NCBI GenBank assembly: GCA_027533105.1
Contig: JAPZTW010000002.1
Span: 186,001-250,000, forward strand
Reading direction: 5' to 3'
Source: Sphingomonadaceae bacterium
GTDB lineage: Bacteria; Pseudomonadota; Alphaproteobacteria; Sphingomonadales; Sphingomonadaceae
Length of the DNA stretch: 64,000 nucleotides
Each line of letters starts with the position of its first letter. Position 1 is the first letter of the stretch. Below are positions 54,887-63,529 of the stretch, one piece after another. Made by a program: the position numbers and the translations under genes. The notes under the pieces were generated by a model that saw only the letters and a program-made list of their open reading frames with translations, was not told the DNA's origin and did not search any database.

Positions 54887-57172
54887 GTGACCACGCTTCC
54901 CGACTCAAGCTCCGATCCCCTGCTCAGCGGGCTCAATCCCCCGCAGCGCGAAGCCGTGCTGGCGACCGAGGGCCCGGTGCTGATGCTGGCCGGGGCGGGC
55001 ACCGGCAAGACCGCGGCGCTGACCGCGCGGCTGGCGCACATCATCCGCAGCCGGCTCGCCTGGCCGAGCGAGATCCTGTGCGTCACCTTCACCAACAAGG
55101 CCGCGCGCGAGATGAAGGAACGGGTCGGCCACCTGGTTGGCCCGGCGGTGGAAGGGATGCCCTGGCTGGGCACCTTCCACGCGATTGCCGCCAAGATGCT
55201 GCGCCGCCATGCCGAACTGGCAGGCCTGCAACAGAACTACACGATCATCGATACCGACGATCAATTGCGCGTCCTCAAGCAGCTGATCCAGGCCGAGGGG
55301 CTGGATGACAAGCGCTGGCCGCCGCGCCAGCTGGCCCAGTGCATCGATCGCTGGAAAAACAAGGGCCTGCGACCCGAAGATCTGGATGCACTTGAAAATG
55401 AGAGCTTCGCCAACGGCCAGGGGCAGAAGTTCTACCGGCTCTACCAGGACCGGCTGAAGGCGCTGAATGCCTGCGATTTCGGCGATCTGCTGCTGCACAT
55501 GCTGACCATCCTGCGCAGCCACCCGGAAGTGCTGGAGCAGTACCGCCAGCGCTTCAAGTACATCATGGTGGACGAGTACCAGGATACCAACCAGGTCCAG
55601 TACCTGTGGCTGCGCCTGCTGGCCCAGCCGCGCCACAACATCTGCGTGGTGGGCGATGACGACCAGTCGATCTATTCATGGCGCGGCGCAGAAGTGGCCA
55701 ATATCCTGCGGTTTGAAAAGGATTTTTCGGGCGCGAAGATCATCAAGTTAGAACAGAACTATCGCTCCACGCCAGACATTCTCGCCGCCGCCTCCGGCCT
55801 GATCGATGCCAACAGCCAGCGGCTCGGCAAGACGCTGTGGACCGAACGCAACGGCGGCGACAAGGTCCGCGTGATCGGCGTGTGGGACGCGCCCGAGGAA
55901 GCCCGCCGGGTCGGCGAGGAGATCGAGCGGCTGGAGCGCGAAGGGGCCAGCCTCAACCAGGCGGCGATCCTGGTCCGCGCCCAGTTCCAGACCCGCGAGT
56001 TCGAGGACCGGTTCATCGCGATCGGCATGGGTTACAAGATCATTGGCGGCTTCCGCTTCTATGAGCGCGCCGAGATCCGCGATGCCTTGGCTTATCTCCG
56101 CCTGATCGCCCAGCCGAGCGACGACCTGGCCTTCGAGCGGATCTACAACACCCCCAAGCGCGGGCTGGGTGACAAGACGCTGGAAAAGCTGCACCGCCAT
56201 GCCCGCGCGCGCGGCGTGCCGCTGAGCCTGGCCGCGGTCGAGATTGCCGATACCGACGAACTGCCCGCCCGGGCGCGCAACACGCTGCTGGCATTCATGC
56301 GCGACATTGCCCGCTGGCGCGACCTGGCCAAGACCGCCTCCCCGGCCGAACTGGTGCGCACCCTGCTGGACGAGAGCGGCTACACCGCCGCGCTTCAGGC
56401 GGAAAAGAGCGCGGAAAGCGCGGGCCGCCTCGAAAACCTGGTCGAGCTTGCCCGGGCGATGGAAGACTACGAGACGCTCGGCGATTTCCTCGAGCACGTC
56501 AGCCTGGTGATGGACAACGAAGCCGCCGATGATGCCGAGAAGGTCACCATCATGACCATGCACGGCGCCAAGGGGCTGGAATTCGACAATGTGTTCCTGC
56601 CCGGCTGGGAGGAAGGCGTGTTCCCCAGCCAGCGGTCGCTCGATGAAGGCGGGCTGGCCAGCCTGGAGGAGGAGCGCCGCCTCGCCTATGTCGCGATCAC
56701 CCGCGCGCGGCGACGCTGCACGATCCTCCACGCCGCCAACCGGCGGATCTATGGCCAGTGGACCAGCTCGATCCCCAGCCGCTTCATCGCCGAACTGCCC
56801 GAAGCCCATATCGAGCAGGAATCGAGCCTGTCGGGCGGAGCCTCGCTGTGGCGGGCACAGTGGAGCGAACGCGACGATCCCTTCGCCCATGTCGCGCGCG
56901 ACAATGCCAGCCGCGGGGCCTCGCGCGGACCGGGCTGGCAGCGCGCCGCCGCGCAAAGCTATGATCCCACCCCGCGCCGCCTGCCCGAGGCGACCCGCTC
57001 TGCCGCCAGCTTCGCCGCCAAGCCGCGCAGCGACGTGCGGATCGGCGCGCGCGTATTCCATGACAAGTTCGGTTACGGCACGATCACCGCGCAGGAAGGC
57101 AACAAGCTGGAGATCGACTTCGAGACCGCCGGTTCGAAGCGCGTGATCGACAGTTTTGTGAAACTGGCCTGA
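54887..57172 (+). CDS. uvrD: UvrD/PcrA-type superfamily I DNA helicase
   Basis: A 3'-5' DNA helicase used in nucleotide excision and mismatch repair. The 761-residue protein has the Q-motif region LNPPQREAV, Walker A AGAGTGKT (35-42), TFTNKAAREM, the DEYQDTNQVQYLWL (Walker B) motif, VGDDDQSIYSWRGA, QNYRS, TMHGAKGLEFDNVF and VAITRAR. The C-terminal ~60 residues carry a DKFGYGTI Tudor-like element that in PcrA/UvrD contacts RNA polymerase. The start is GTG. Confidence 0.93.
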   Translation: MTTLPDSSSDPLLSGLNPPQREAVLATEGPVLMLAGAGTGKTAALTARLAHIIRSRLAWPSEILCVTFTNKAAREMKERVGHLVGPAVEGMPWLGTFHAIAAKMLRRHAELAGLQQNYTIIDTDDQLRVLKQLIQAEGLDDKRWPPRQLAQCIDRWKNKGLRPEDLDALENESFANGQGQKFYRLYQDRLKALNACDFGDLLLHMLTILRSHPEVLEQYRQRFKYIMVDEYQDTNQVQYLWLRLLAQPRHNICVVGDDDQSIYSWRGAEVANILRFEKDFSGAKIIKLEQNYRSTPDILAAASGLIDANSQRLGKTLWTERNGGDKVRVIGVWDAPEEARRVGEEIERLEREGASLNQAAILVRAQFQTREFEDRFIAIGMGYKIIGGFRFYERAEIRDALAYLRLIAQPSDDLAFERIYNTPKRGLGDKTLEKLHRHARARGVPLSLAAVEIADTDELPARARNTLLAFMRDIARWRDLAKTASPAELVRTLLDESGYTAALQAEKSAESAGRLENLVELARAMEDYETLGDFLEHVSLVMDNEAADDAEKVTIMTMHGAKGLEFDNVFLPGWEEGVFPSQRSLDEGGLASLEEERRLAYVAITRARRRCTILHAANRRIYGQWTSSIPSRFIAELPEAHIEQESSLSGGASLWRAQWSERDDPFAHVARDNASRGASRGPGWQRAAAQSYDPTPRRLPEATRSAASFAAKPRSDVRIGARVFHDKFGYGTITAQEGNKLEIDFETAGSKRVIDSFVKLA

Positions 57173-57249
57173 GCACCCGTTGCCAAGGCGGCTTGCCTGA
57201 TCATCCCGGTCCGGCCATCCTTGCGGCTCAAGATGGGGAGAATAGACCG

Positions 57250-58764
57250 ATGCATGACCGCCGCACGCTGATCCGCAATTCCCTGCTGCTGGGGGCTGGA
57301 GCCGCGTTCCTGCCGAACCGCGCCTTTGCCAAGGCCGATGCCCGTGCCGCGATCCGCGCGGCGGCGATCAAGAACAAGGCGGCGGACATCAAGCGGATCC
57401 AGGACTGGATCGGTCTGCCGACGATTGCGGCCGAAAACCTCAATATCGCCCAGGGCGCCGCCTACATGGAGGAGCTGGCCCGCGCCGCCGGGTTCACCGG
57501 GGTCCGCCAGGTGCCGACCAGCTCCGGCATTCCGGGCGTTTTCGGCGTGATGGACAATGGCGCCAAGACCACGCTGGGCATCTACTTCATGTACGATGTG
57601 AAGCAGTTCGATCCGGCCGAATGGCAATCGCACCCGCTGGAAGCCCGGATCGTCGACAAGCCCGGCTGGGGCAAGGTGATCATGGGTCGCGGCGCGGTGA
57701 ACCAGAAGGGGCCGGAAGCGACCCTGCTGGCTGCGCTCCATGCGATGAAGACCGCCGGGATCAAGCCCCCGGTCAACCTGGTGCTGGTGGCCGAGGGCGA
57801 GGAAGAAATCGGCTCCCCCAATTTCCGCCAGATCGTCGAAACGCCGGACGTGCTGGCCGCGCTGCGCAAGTGCGCCGGCATCTTCATCCCGGCCGGCTGG
57901 CAAGGTCCCAATGGCGAGGTTCAGGTCAACCTTGGCTCCAAGGGCGTGATCGAGCTGGAACTGATCGCCAGTGGCGAAAAGTGGGGGCGCGGGCCGAAGG
58001 ACGATATCCATTCGAGCCTCAAGGCGATGGTCGACAGCCCGGTCTGGCGGCTCGTCACGGCGCTCAACACGCTGGTCACGCCCGATGGCAATATGGCCGC
58101 GATCGACGGCTGGTTCGAGAATGTCCGCAAGCTGACCCCGCGCGAACGGGAACTGATCGCGCAGGTGGCGGCGGCCGGGAACGAGGCGCAGCAGAAGCAG
58201 TCGCTCGGCGTCACCCACTGGATCGACAACCTGCCCTATAACCAGGCGCTGGAGCGGCTGGCGCAGGAGCCGACCGTCAATATCGAAGGGCTGGTGGCCG
58301 GCTATACCGGCCCCGGCGGCAAGACCATCCTGCCGGGCAAGGCCACGGCCAAGCTCGACCTGCGGCTGGTCCCCAACCAGACCCGCGCCGAAGCCGAACG
58401 CAAGCTGCGCGCACACCTCGACGCGCGCGGGTTCCAGGATATCGAGATGAAGGTCAGCGGCGGCTATGATCCGACCGAGACCGCCGAGGACAGCCGCCTG
58501 ATCCGCGCCGAACTGGCCACCTATCGCGCGCTGGGCGTCACTGCCAATCTCAACCCGCGCCTCGCCGGATCGTGGCCGGGCGCAGTCTTCACCGCCCCGC
58601 CGGTCTCGATCCCCGCCGGCCACTTCGGCATCGGCAGCGGCAGCGGCGCCCATGCCCCGAACGAGTGGTACCTGGTGGAATCGACCAATCCCAAGGTCGC
58701 CGGGATCACCGATGCGACGATGGGCTATGTCGAGATGATGTACCAGCTGGCGGCGCTGAAATAG
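57250..58764 (+). CDS. Tat-exported M20-family peptidase-like protein with altered metal site
   Basis: A 504-residue protein with a twin-arginine signal (HDRRTLIRNSLLLGAGAAFLP...AFA), so it is probably folded before export. It has the M20 fold: GRGAVNQKGPEATLLAALHAMK, LVAEGEEEIGSPNF, IHSSLKAMVDSPVW and the C-terminal GSGAHAPNEW. Two expected zinc ligands are changed: the usual His of GHYDV is Met114 in FMYDV, and the bridging Asp of DxKG is Asn151. The catalytic Glu region and C-terminal His remain. It may be inactive, or bind metal differently. The ATG at 57250 follows GGGGAG. Confidence 0.82.
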   Translation: MHDRRTLIRNSLLLGAGAAFLPNRAFAKADARAAIRAAAIKNKAADIKRIQDWIGLPTIAAENLNIAQGAAYMEELARAAGFTGVRQVPTSSGIPGVFGVMDNGAKTTLGIYFMYDVKQFDPAEWQSHPLEARIVDKPGWGKVIMGRGAVNQKGPEATLLAALHAMKTAGIKPPVNLVLVAEGEEEIGSPNFRQIVETPDVLAALRKCAGIFIPAGWQGPNGEVQVNLGSKGVIELELIASGEKWGRGPKDDIHSSLKAMVDSPVWRLVTALNTLVTPDGNMAAIDGWFENVRKLTPRERELIAQVAAAGNEAQQKQSLGVTHWIDNLPYNQALERLAQEPTVNIEGLVAGYTGPGGKTILPGKATAKLDLRLVPNQTRAEAERKLRAHLDARGFQDIEMKVSGGYDPTETAEDSRLIRAELATYRALGVTANLNPRLAGSWPGAVFTAPPVSIPAGHFGIGSGSGAHAPNEWYLVESTNPKVAGITDATMGYVEMMYQLAALK

Positions 58765-58785
58765 CGCCGCCCGGGCCGATCCAGC

Positions 58786-60207
58786 TCAGCTGACGCCGAA
58801 GTTCAGGAAGCCCGGGATCGGGCCGTTCCATTCGCCGGGCTGGCTGGGCGGTTCGCGATCATCGCGGCGCGGCTTTTCAGCGCGCGGCGCGCGTTCGGCA
58901 CGCGGCTGCACCGCGCGGACCGGCTGCTCCTCGCGCGCCGGAGCTTCCTCGCGGCGCGGACGGGCCTCGCGGCGGGGCTTGTCCTCGCTGCGCGGCTTAT
59001 CCTCACGCGCCGGACGATCCTCGCGAGCCTTGCGCTCACGCGGGGCGCGTTCGGGCTTTTCAGCCGCCTTGCCACCTTCGCCCTTGCCGCCCTCAACGGT
59101 GAAGACCGGGATCTTCATGCCGGTCAGCTTCTCGACGTTCTCGATCGCTTCCTGGTCTTCCGGGGCGACCAGGGTAAAGGCCCGGCCGGTCGCGCCCGCG
59201 CGGCCGGTACGGCCGATGCGGTGGACGTAATCGTCAGGGTGCCAGGGCGTGTCGAAGTTGAAGACGTGGCTCACGCCCTTCACGTCGAGCCCGCGGGCAG
59301 CAACGTCCGAACAGCACAGGATATTGATCGTGCCATCCTTGAACTTGTCGAGCGTGGCGATGCGCGATGACTGGTCCATGTCGCCATGGATTTCGCCCGA
59401 CGAGAAGCCGTGGCTCTGCAGGCTCTTGTTCAGTTCGCGCACCGTGGTCTTGCGGTTGGCGAAGATCATCGCCGTCTTGACGTCGTCGGTCCGCAGCAGG
59501 GTGCGCAGCACATCGCGCTTGTTGCGCGACGAGGCCACCGGCACCTTGTGCTGGGCGATGTTGGTATTGGTCGAAGCCGGACGGGCAACCTCGATCGACT
59601 TGGGGTTGCTCAGGAACTTGTCCGCCAGCTTCTTGATCGGCGGCGGCATGGTCGCGCTGAACAACAGGGTCTGGCGCTGCGCGGGCAGCTTGGAACAGAT
59701 CGTCTCGATATCGGGGATGAAGCCCATGTCGAGCATCCGGTCGGCCTCGTCGATCACCAGCAGATCGCAGCCGGTCAGCAGGATCTTGCCGCGCTCGAAC
59801 AGGTCCATCAGCCGGCCCGGCGTGGCGATCAGCACGTCGACGCCTTCGTTCAGCGCCTTGACCTGGTCACCCATCTGCACGCCGCCGATCAGCAGCGCCA
59901 TCTTGAGATCGTGATTGACGCCGTAAGCCTCGAAATTCTCGGCCACCTGGGCGGCGAGTTCGCGGGTCGGTTCCAGGATCAGGCTGCGCGGCATCATCGC
60001 CCGGCGGCGGCCATGCGAAAGCACGTCGATCATCGGCAGCACGAAGCTGGCGGTCTTGCCGGTGCCGGTCTGGGCGATGGCGATCAGATCGCGCATCATC
60101 AGCACCTGCGGGATAGCCTGGGCCTGGATCGGCGTGGGCGTGTCATAGCCCTTGGCGGTCACCGCCTGGACAAGTTCGGGAGAGAGGCCGAGATCGGCGA
60201 AAGACAT
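58786..60207 (-). CDS. rhlE: DEAD-box RNA helicase (RhlE-like)
   Basis: A 473-residue ATP-dependent RNA helicase. FADLGLSPELVQAVTAKGYDTPTPIQAQAIP (Q motif), AQTGTGKT (motif I), PTRELAAQ, TPGR, DEAD, SAT, the C-terminal IATLDKF and HRIGRTGRAG are all present. The last ~100 residues form a highly charged Arg/Glu/Pro/Lys tail, likely an unstructured RNA-binding region. A TTG at 60213 adds two residues; the ATG at 60207 is preferred. The gene is convergent with the M20-like gene. Confidence 0.9.
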   Translation of the reverse strand: MSFADLGLSPELVQAVTAKGYDTPTPIQAQAIPQVLMMRDLIAIAQTGTGKTASFVLPMIDVLSHGRRRAMMPRSLILEPTRELAAQVAENFEAYGVNHDLKMALLIGGVQMGDQVKALNEGVDVLIATPGRLMDLFERGKILLTGCDLLVIDEADRMLDMGFIPDIETICSKLPAQRQTLLFSATMPPPIKKLADKFLSNPKSIEVARPASTNTNIAQHKVPVASSRNKRDVLRTLLRTDDVKTAMIFANRKTTVRELNKSLQSHGFSSGEIHGDMDQSSRIATLDKFKDGTINILCCSDVAARGLDVKGVSHVFNFDTPWHPDDYVHRIGRTGRAGATGRAFTLVAPEDQEAIENVEKLTGMKIPVFTVEGGKGEGGKAAEKPERAPRERKAREDRPAREDKPRSEDKPRREARPRREEAPAREEQPVRAVQPRAERAPRAEKPRRDDREPPSQPGEWNGPIPGFLNFGVS

Positions 60208-60317
60208 GTGCAATAGGGTTCCGGATGAGAGCGGCGTCTGGCCGGTCTCACGGTTCCGACACTTGCGCTGCCGCGCCCTAGGCGCAATGCGGGCCGAAAG
60301 TCAAGGAAACCCGCCGC

Positions 60318-60923
60318 TCAGTCCTCGACCAGCATGATCTCGCGATAGCCCTTGACCTTGCACTTGGCACCGCTGCGGGCCAGCAGCTCGTCGCGGTCGA
60401 CGCAGAGCTGCCCGTCGGCATGCTGCGCCACCAGGAAGCCCGAGTAATAGTCACGCCCCTGGCAGGCCTTTTCCAGCGTCGCGCTGACCAGCCGCTGACC
60501 GCGCATGAACAGCAGCAGCTTGTTGCCGCCGCCCGACTGGACCCCCAGCACGCCGCCCAGCGGCACGCACTTGCCCATCTTGCGCTCGATGGTGCGCGGC
60601 TTGCCCATGTCGCGGCCTTCATTGCTGGAAAACACCGCCATCGGCACCGGGGCGGGGCGCGGGCTGATCCGGATCGTCACGCGCTGTTCGATCCGTACCT
60701 GGGCCGGATCGGGCAAACGGAAGTAATCGCGGAACACGGGCATGATCTCCTCGCCCCCATCGGCCAGCCGGTGCACCGGCGCGGGCGGGATCGAGACCAG
60801 CGGGGCGCGGTCTGGCAGCGCTGGTGTGGGGACGCGGGATTCCTCGGCCACGCCGACGGCCGACCAGCCGGCCAGGGCCGAACCCAGCGCGATCAGCGCA
60901 AACAGTTGGATGCCGCGTAGCAT
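60318..60923 (-). CDS. Exported protein of unknown function
   Basis: A 201-residue protein with a signal peptide (MLRGIQLFALIALGSALAGWSAVGVA). The mature part has three cysteines (KCVPLGG, EKACQGR, QLCVDRD) and a fourth in AKCKVKG, which could form two disulfides in the periplasm. I do not recognise a family. GGGGAG precedes the ATG at 60923; longer frames run through the divergent FAD oxidoreductase leader. Confidence 0.7.
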   Translation of the reverse strand: MLRGIQLFALIALGSALAGWSAVGVAEESRVPTPALPDRAPLVSIPPAPVHRLADGGEEIMPVFRDYFRLPDPAQVRIEQRVTIRISPRPAPVPMAVFSSNEGRDMGKPRTIERKMGKCVPLGGVLGVQSGGGNKLLLFMRGQRLVSATLEKACQGRDYYSGFLVAQHADGQLCVDRDELLARSGAKCKVKGYREIMLVED

Positions 60924-61029
60924 TGCTCCCCGGGGAATAGCCCTGTTGTTTGAACGCGCGCTTAACCCAGCGAAAGCGCAGGCCGCAAGGGGCTGGAAAG
61001 CCGTAGTGCCCCATGCGATAGGCCGTGGC

Positions 61030-62499
61030 ATGGCAGACCTGACCGCAAGCGCGCCCGCAAGTTCGACCGATACCTTCCTGGCGGAGGCGGGGGCGCTGCT
61101 TGGCCCGCGCGGATTGACCCGCGATGCCGACCTGATCACCCCCTGGCTGACCGACTGGCGCGGGCGCTACACCGGCGCGGCGCTGGCCCTGGCCTCGCCC
61201 GCCAGCACGGCCGAAGTGGCCGACCTCGTTCGGCTCTGTGCGCGCCATTGCGTGCCGATCGTGCCGCAGGGCGGCAATTCCGGCATGTCGGGCGGAGCCA
61301 CCCCGGATGAGAGCGGCCGGGCGATCCTGCTCTCGCTGCGACGGATGCAGGCAATCGGGCCGGTCGATGCGACGGCGCGGCAGGTCACCTGCGAGGCAGG
61401 CGTGGTGCTGCAGAACCTGCATAGCGCCGCCGAAGCGGCCGGACTGCGTTTCCCGCTGACGCTGGGCGGCAAGGGTTCGGCCACGGTCGGCGGCCTCATT
61501 TCCACCAATGCCGGGGGCACACAGGTGCTGCGCCACGGGGTGATGCGGGCGCTGGTGCTGGGGATCGAGGCGGTACTGCCCGATGGCTCGGTCTATTCCG
61601 CGCTGACCCCGCTGAAGAAGGACAATCGCGGGTTCGATCTGAAGCAGCTGTTCATCGGCAGCGAAGGGACGCTTGGCATCGTCACCGGGGCGACCCTGAA
61701 ACTGGAACCCGCGCTGGCCGACCGGGTGGTGCTGTGGGCCGGGGTACCGACGATCCACGCCGCGCGCGAACTTTTGCTGCACAGCGAAAGCATGGCGGGC
61801 GACCTGCTAGAAGGGTTCGAGGTCATGCCCCAGGCCTGTCTCGAGGCCGTGCTGGAATACCTGCCCGATGCCCGCCCCCCGCTGGGCCAATCGCATGGCT
61901 GGCATGCCTTGATCGAACTGGGCGCCGATGCCGCCCAGGCCGAGAGCCTGCGAGAGCGGGCCGAGGCCCTGCTGGCGAGCGCCTTTGAGGCCGGACTGGT
62001 CGAGGATGCGGCCATATCGTCCAGCGAGGCCCAGGCCGAGGCTTTCTGGGCGCTGCGCGATGCTGTCGCCCCGGCGGAACGCGCCAAGGGCCCGGCCATG
62101 CAGCACGACGTTTCGGTTCCGGTGGCGGCCATGCCCGATTTCGTCGCCGCTGCCGTTCCCGCGATCGAGGCCGAGTTTCCCGGCACGCAGGCGCTCGGCT
62201 TCGGCCATCTGGGCGATGGCAATATCCATTTCCATGTGCTGGCCCCGCAGGGCGCGGTGCGCGGCGAATGGGAAGCGAGCGTAGGCAAGGCGATCAGCGC
62301 CCGCGTGCACGACATGGTGACCCAGTGGCACGGCTCGATCAGCGCCGAACACGGCATCGGCCAGATGAAGCGCGACGAGCTGGCCCGGCTGGGCGATCCG
62401 GTTGCGCTGGGCCTGCTCGGCACCGTCAAGGCCGCGCTCGATCCGCAAGGGTTGATGAACCCCGGCAAGCTGCTTGCACGCGCGCCGCGCAACGCTTAA
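61030..62499 (+). CDS. FAD-linked oxidase (GlcD / D-2-hydroxyacid dehydrogenase type)
   Basis: A 489-residue flavoprotein. The FAD-binding type 4 domain contains VPIVPQGGNSGMSGGATPDE, LGGKGSATVGGLISTNAGGTQVLRHG and GSEGTLGIVTGATLKLEP; the C-terminal oxidase domain has GFGHLGDGNIHFHVL and SAEHGIGQMKRDEL, with histidines that coordinate substrate. It resembles D-lactate or D-2-hydroxyglutarate dehydrogenase. The ATG at 61030 gives a normal N-terminus; the frame to 60742 overlaps the divergent gene and is unsupported. Confidence 0.9.
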   Translation: MADLTASAPASSTDTFLAEAGALLGPRGLTRDADLITPWLTDWRGRYTGAALALASPASTAEVADLVRLCARHCVPIVPQGGNSGMSGGATPDESGRAILLSLRRMQAIGPVDATARQVTCEAGVVLQNLHSAAEAAGLRFPLTLGGKGSATVGGLISTNAGGTQVLRHGVMRALVLGIEAVLPDGSVYSALTPLKKDNRGFDLKQLFIGSEGTLGIVTGATLKLEPALADRVVLWAGVPTIHAARELLLHSESMAGDLLEGFEVMPQACLEAVLEYLPDARPPLGQSHGWHALIELGADAAQAESLRERAEALLASAFEAGLVEDAAISSSEAQAEAFWALRDAVAPAERAKGPAMQHDVSVPVAAMPDFVAAAVPAIEAEFPGTQALGFGHLGDGNIHFHVLAPQGAVRGEWEASVGKAISARVHDMVTQWHGSISAEHGIGQMKRDELARLGDPVALGLLGTVKAALDPQGLMNPGKLLARAPRNA

Positions 62500-62556
62500 A
62501 GGCGCGGCTTTCCGCCCGGATTCATTCCGCTTTCGGGCCAATTTCGGAGAGACTTC

Positions 62557-63345
62557 ATGGCCAGCGCGCCGAACGCCACCAACCTGCCGCTGTTCTACAA
62601 GGACCTGATGCCGCTCAACAGCCGCGACCACGTCAATTACAAGTCGCGCTCGACCGATCAGGCCACCTGGCTGGTCGGGGCCCACGCGGTGCCGCTGACG
62701 GCCGAGGAATTCATCCACGCCGGGCGCCATTACCCGATCGTCTTCGCCGCCGCCGACCAGCCGGTGCCGCTGGCGCTGATGGGCCTGAACGAAGGCGTGA
62801 ACGTGTTCGTCGATGACGAAGGCAAGCTGCTCAACGCGGCCACCTACATCCCGGCCTATGCCCGCCGCTATCCGTTCATGCTGGCCAAGCTGCAGCCCGA
62901 CACCGAAGAACTGTCGCTGTGCTTCGACCCGACCACCGACCTGGTGGGTGAAATGGACGAAGGCAACGCCCTGTTCGAGAACGACGAGCCCACCGAAATC
63001 ACCAAGGGCATGCTCGATTTCTGCCGCAACTTCGAAGAAGCCGGTATCCGCACCCAGCAGTTCGTCGATGAGCTGAACAAGCACGGCCTGCTGATGGACG
63101 GCGAAGTCTCGATCAACCAGCCCGGTTTCGACCAGCCCTTCGTCTATCGCGGCTTCAAGATGGTCGATGGCGAAAAGTTCCGCGAACTGCGCGGCGACGT
63201 GCTGCGTTCGATGAACCAGAGCGGCATGCTCGCGCTTATCTTCGCGCACCTGACCTCGCTTGACCTGATCAGCGATGTCTTTGCCCGTCAGGTCCAGTCC
63301 GGCAAGGGGCCGGTCAAGCTGGAAGACCTGCAGCCCGCCGGCTGA
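62557..63345 (+). CDS. sapC: SapC family protein
   Basis: A 262-residue protein matching the SapC family: LNSRDHVNYKSR, FIHAGRHYPIVFAA, LNEGVNVFVDDEG, AYARRYPFMLAK and LVGEMDEGNALFENDEPTEI. The family was named from a gene beside the Campylobacter S-layer protein; sphingomonad members often sit with TonB-dependent receptors or flavin halogenases, but none is here. It has no signal peptide. The start has GGAG upstream. Confidence 0.9.
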   Translation: MASAPNATNLPLFYKDLMPLNSRDHVNYKSRSTDQATWLVGAHAVPLTAEEFIHAGRHYPIVFAAADQPVPLALMGLNEGVNVFVDDEGKLLNAATYIPAYARRYPFMLAKLQPDTEELSLCFDPTTDLVGEMDEGNALFENDEPTEITKGMLDFCRNFEEAGIRTQQFVDELNKHGLLMDGEVSINQPGFDQPFVYRGFKMVDGEKFRELRGDVLRSMNQSGMLALIFAHLTSLDLISDVFARQVQSGKGPVKLEDLQPAG

Positions 63346-63358
63346 GGCAGTGCCGCCG

Positions 63359-63380
63359 CCGGGGCTTGCCTAAGCCCCGG
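63359..63380 (+). other. Hairpin just after sapC
   Basis: CCGGGGCTT pairs perfectly with AAGCCCCGG across a four-base loop, 13 bases after the sapC stop. No T-run follows, so it is not a full intrinsic terminator. It may protect the sapC mRNA end; the -35 candidate of the small RNA overlaps it. Confidence 0.5.
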
Positions 63381-63399
63381 TAGCGTCCTATTTACCTGA

Positions 63400-63503
63400 A
63401 TGTCGTGTCGGACTGCCCTCATGGTCCGGCAAGGCGTGGTGCACTTCGTGCACCTCCTCCCTGAACCTTGGCCACCTCGTGCCTGTCACGAGGTGGCTTT
63501 TTT
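63400..63503 (+). ncRNA. Candidate small RNA with an anti-Shine-Dalgarno-like loop
   Basis: About 100 bases between sapC and the amidohydrolase gene, with no credible coding frame. It contains a hairpin GGTGCAC-TTC-GTGCACC, then the unpaired C-rich CTCCTCCCTGAACC, and ends in a strong intrinsic terminator. A weak promoter-like pair (TTGCCT at 63366-63371, TATTTA at 63389-63394, 17 bases apart) would place the start near 63400. The C-rich loop could pair with ribosome binding sites. The call is structural inference only. Confidence 0.4.
63471..63503 (+). terminator. Strong intrinsic terminator
   Basis: GCCACCTCGTG pairs perfectly over 11 bases with CACGAGGTGGC across a five-base loop (CCTGT) and is followed by TTTTTT. 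It lies 126 bases after sapC, so it either ends a long sapC leader-less tail or, more likely, a separate small RNA. Confidence 0.85.
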
Positions 63504-63529
63504 CTGGCCTGAAGCGCTGAAAAGACGGG

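Noticed and set aside
57203..57240. Fourth copy of the intergenic palindromic repeat (TGATCATCCCGG)
   Set aside because: Only one short end resembles the repeat and no opposite arm follows, so chance similarity or a decayed remnant cannot be told apart.
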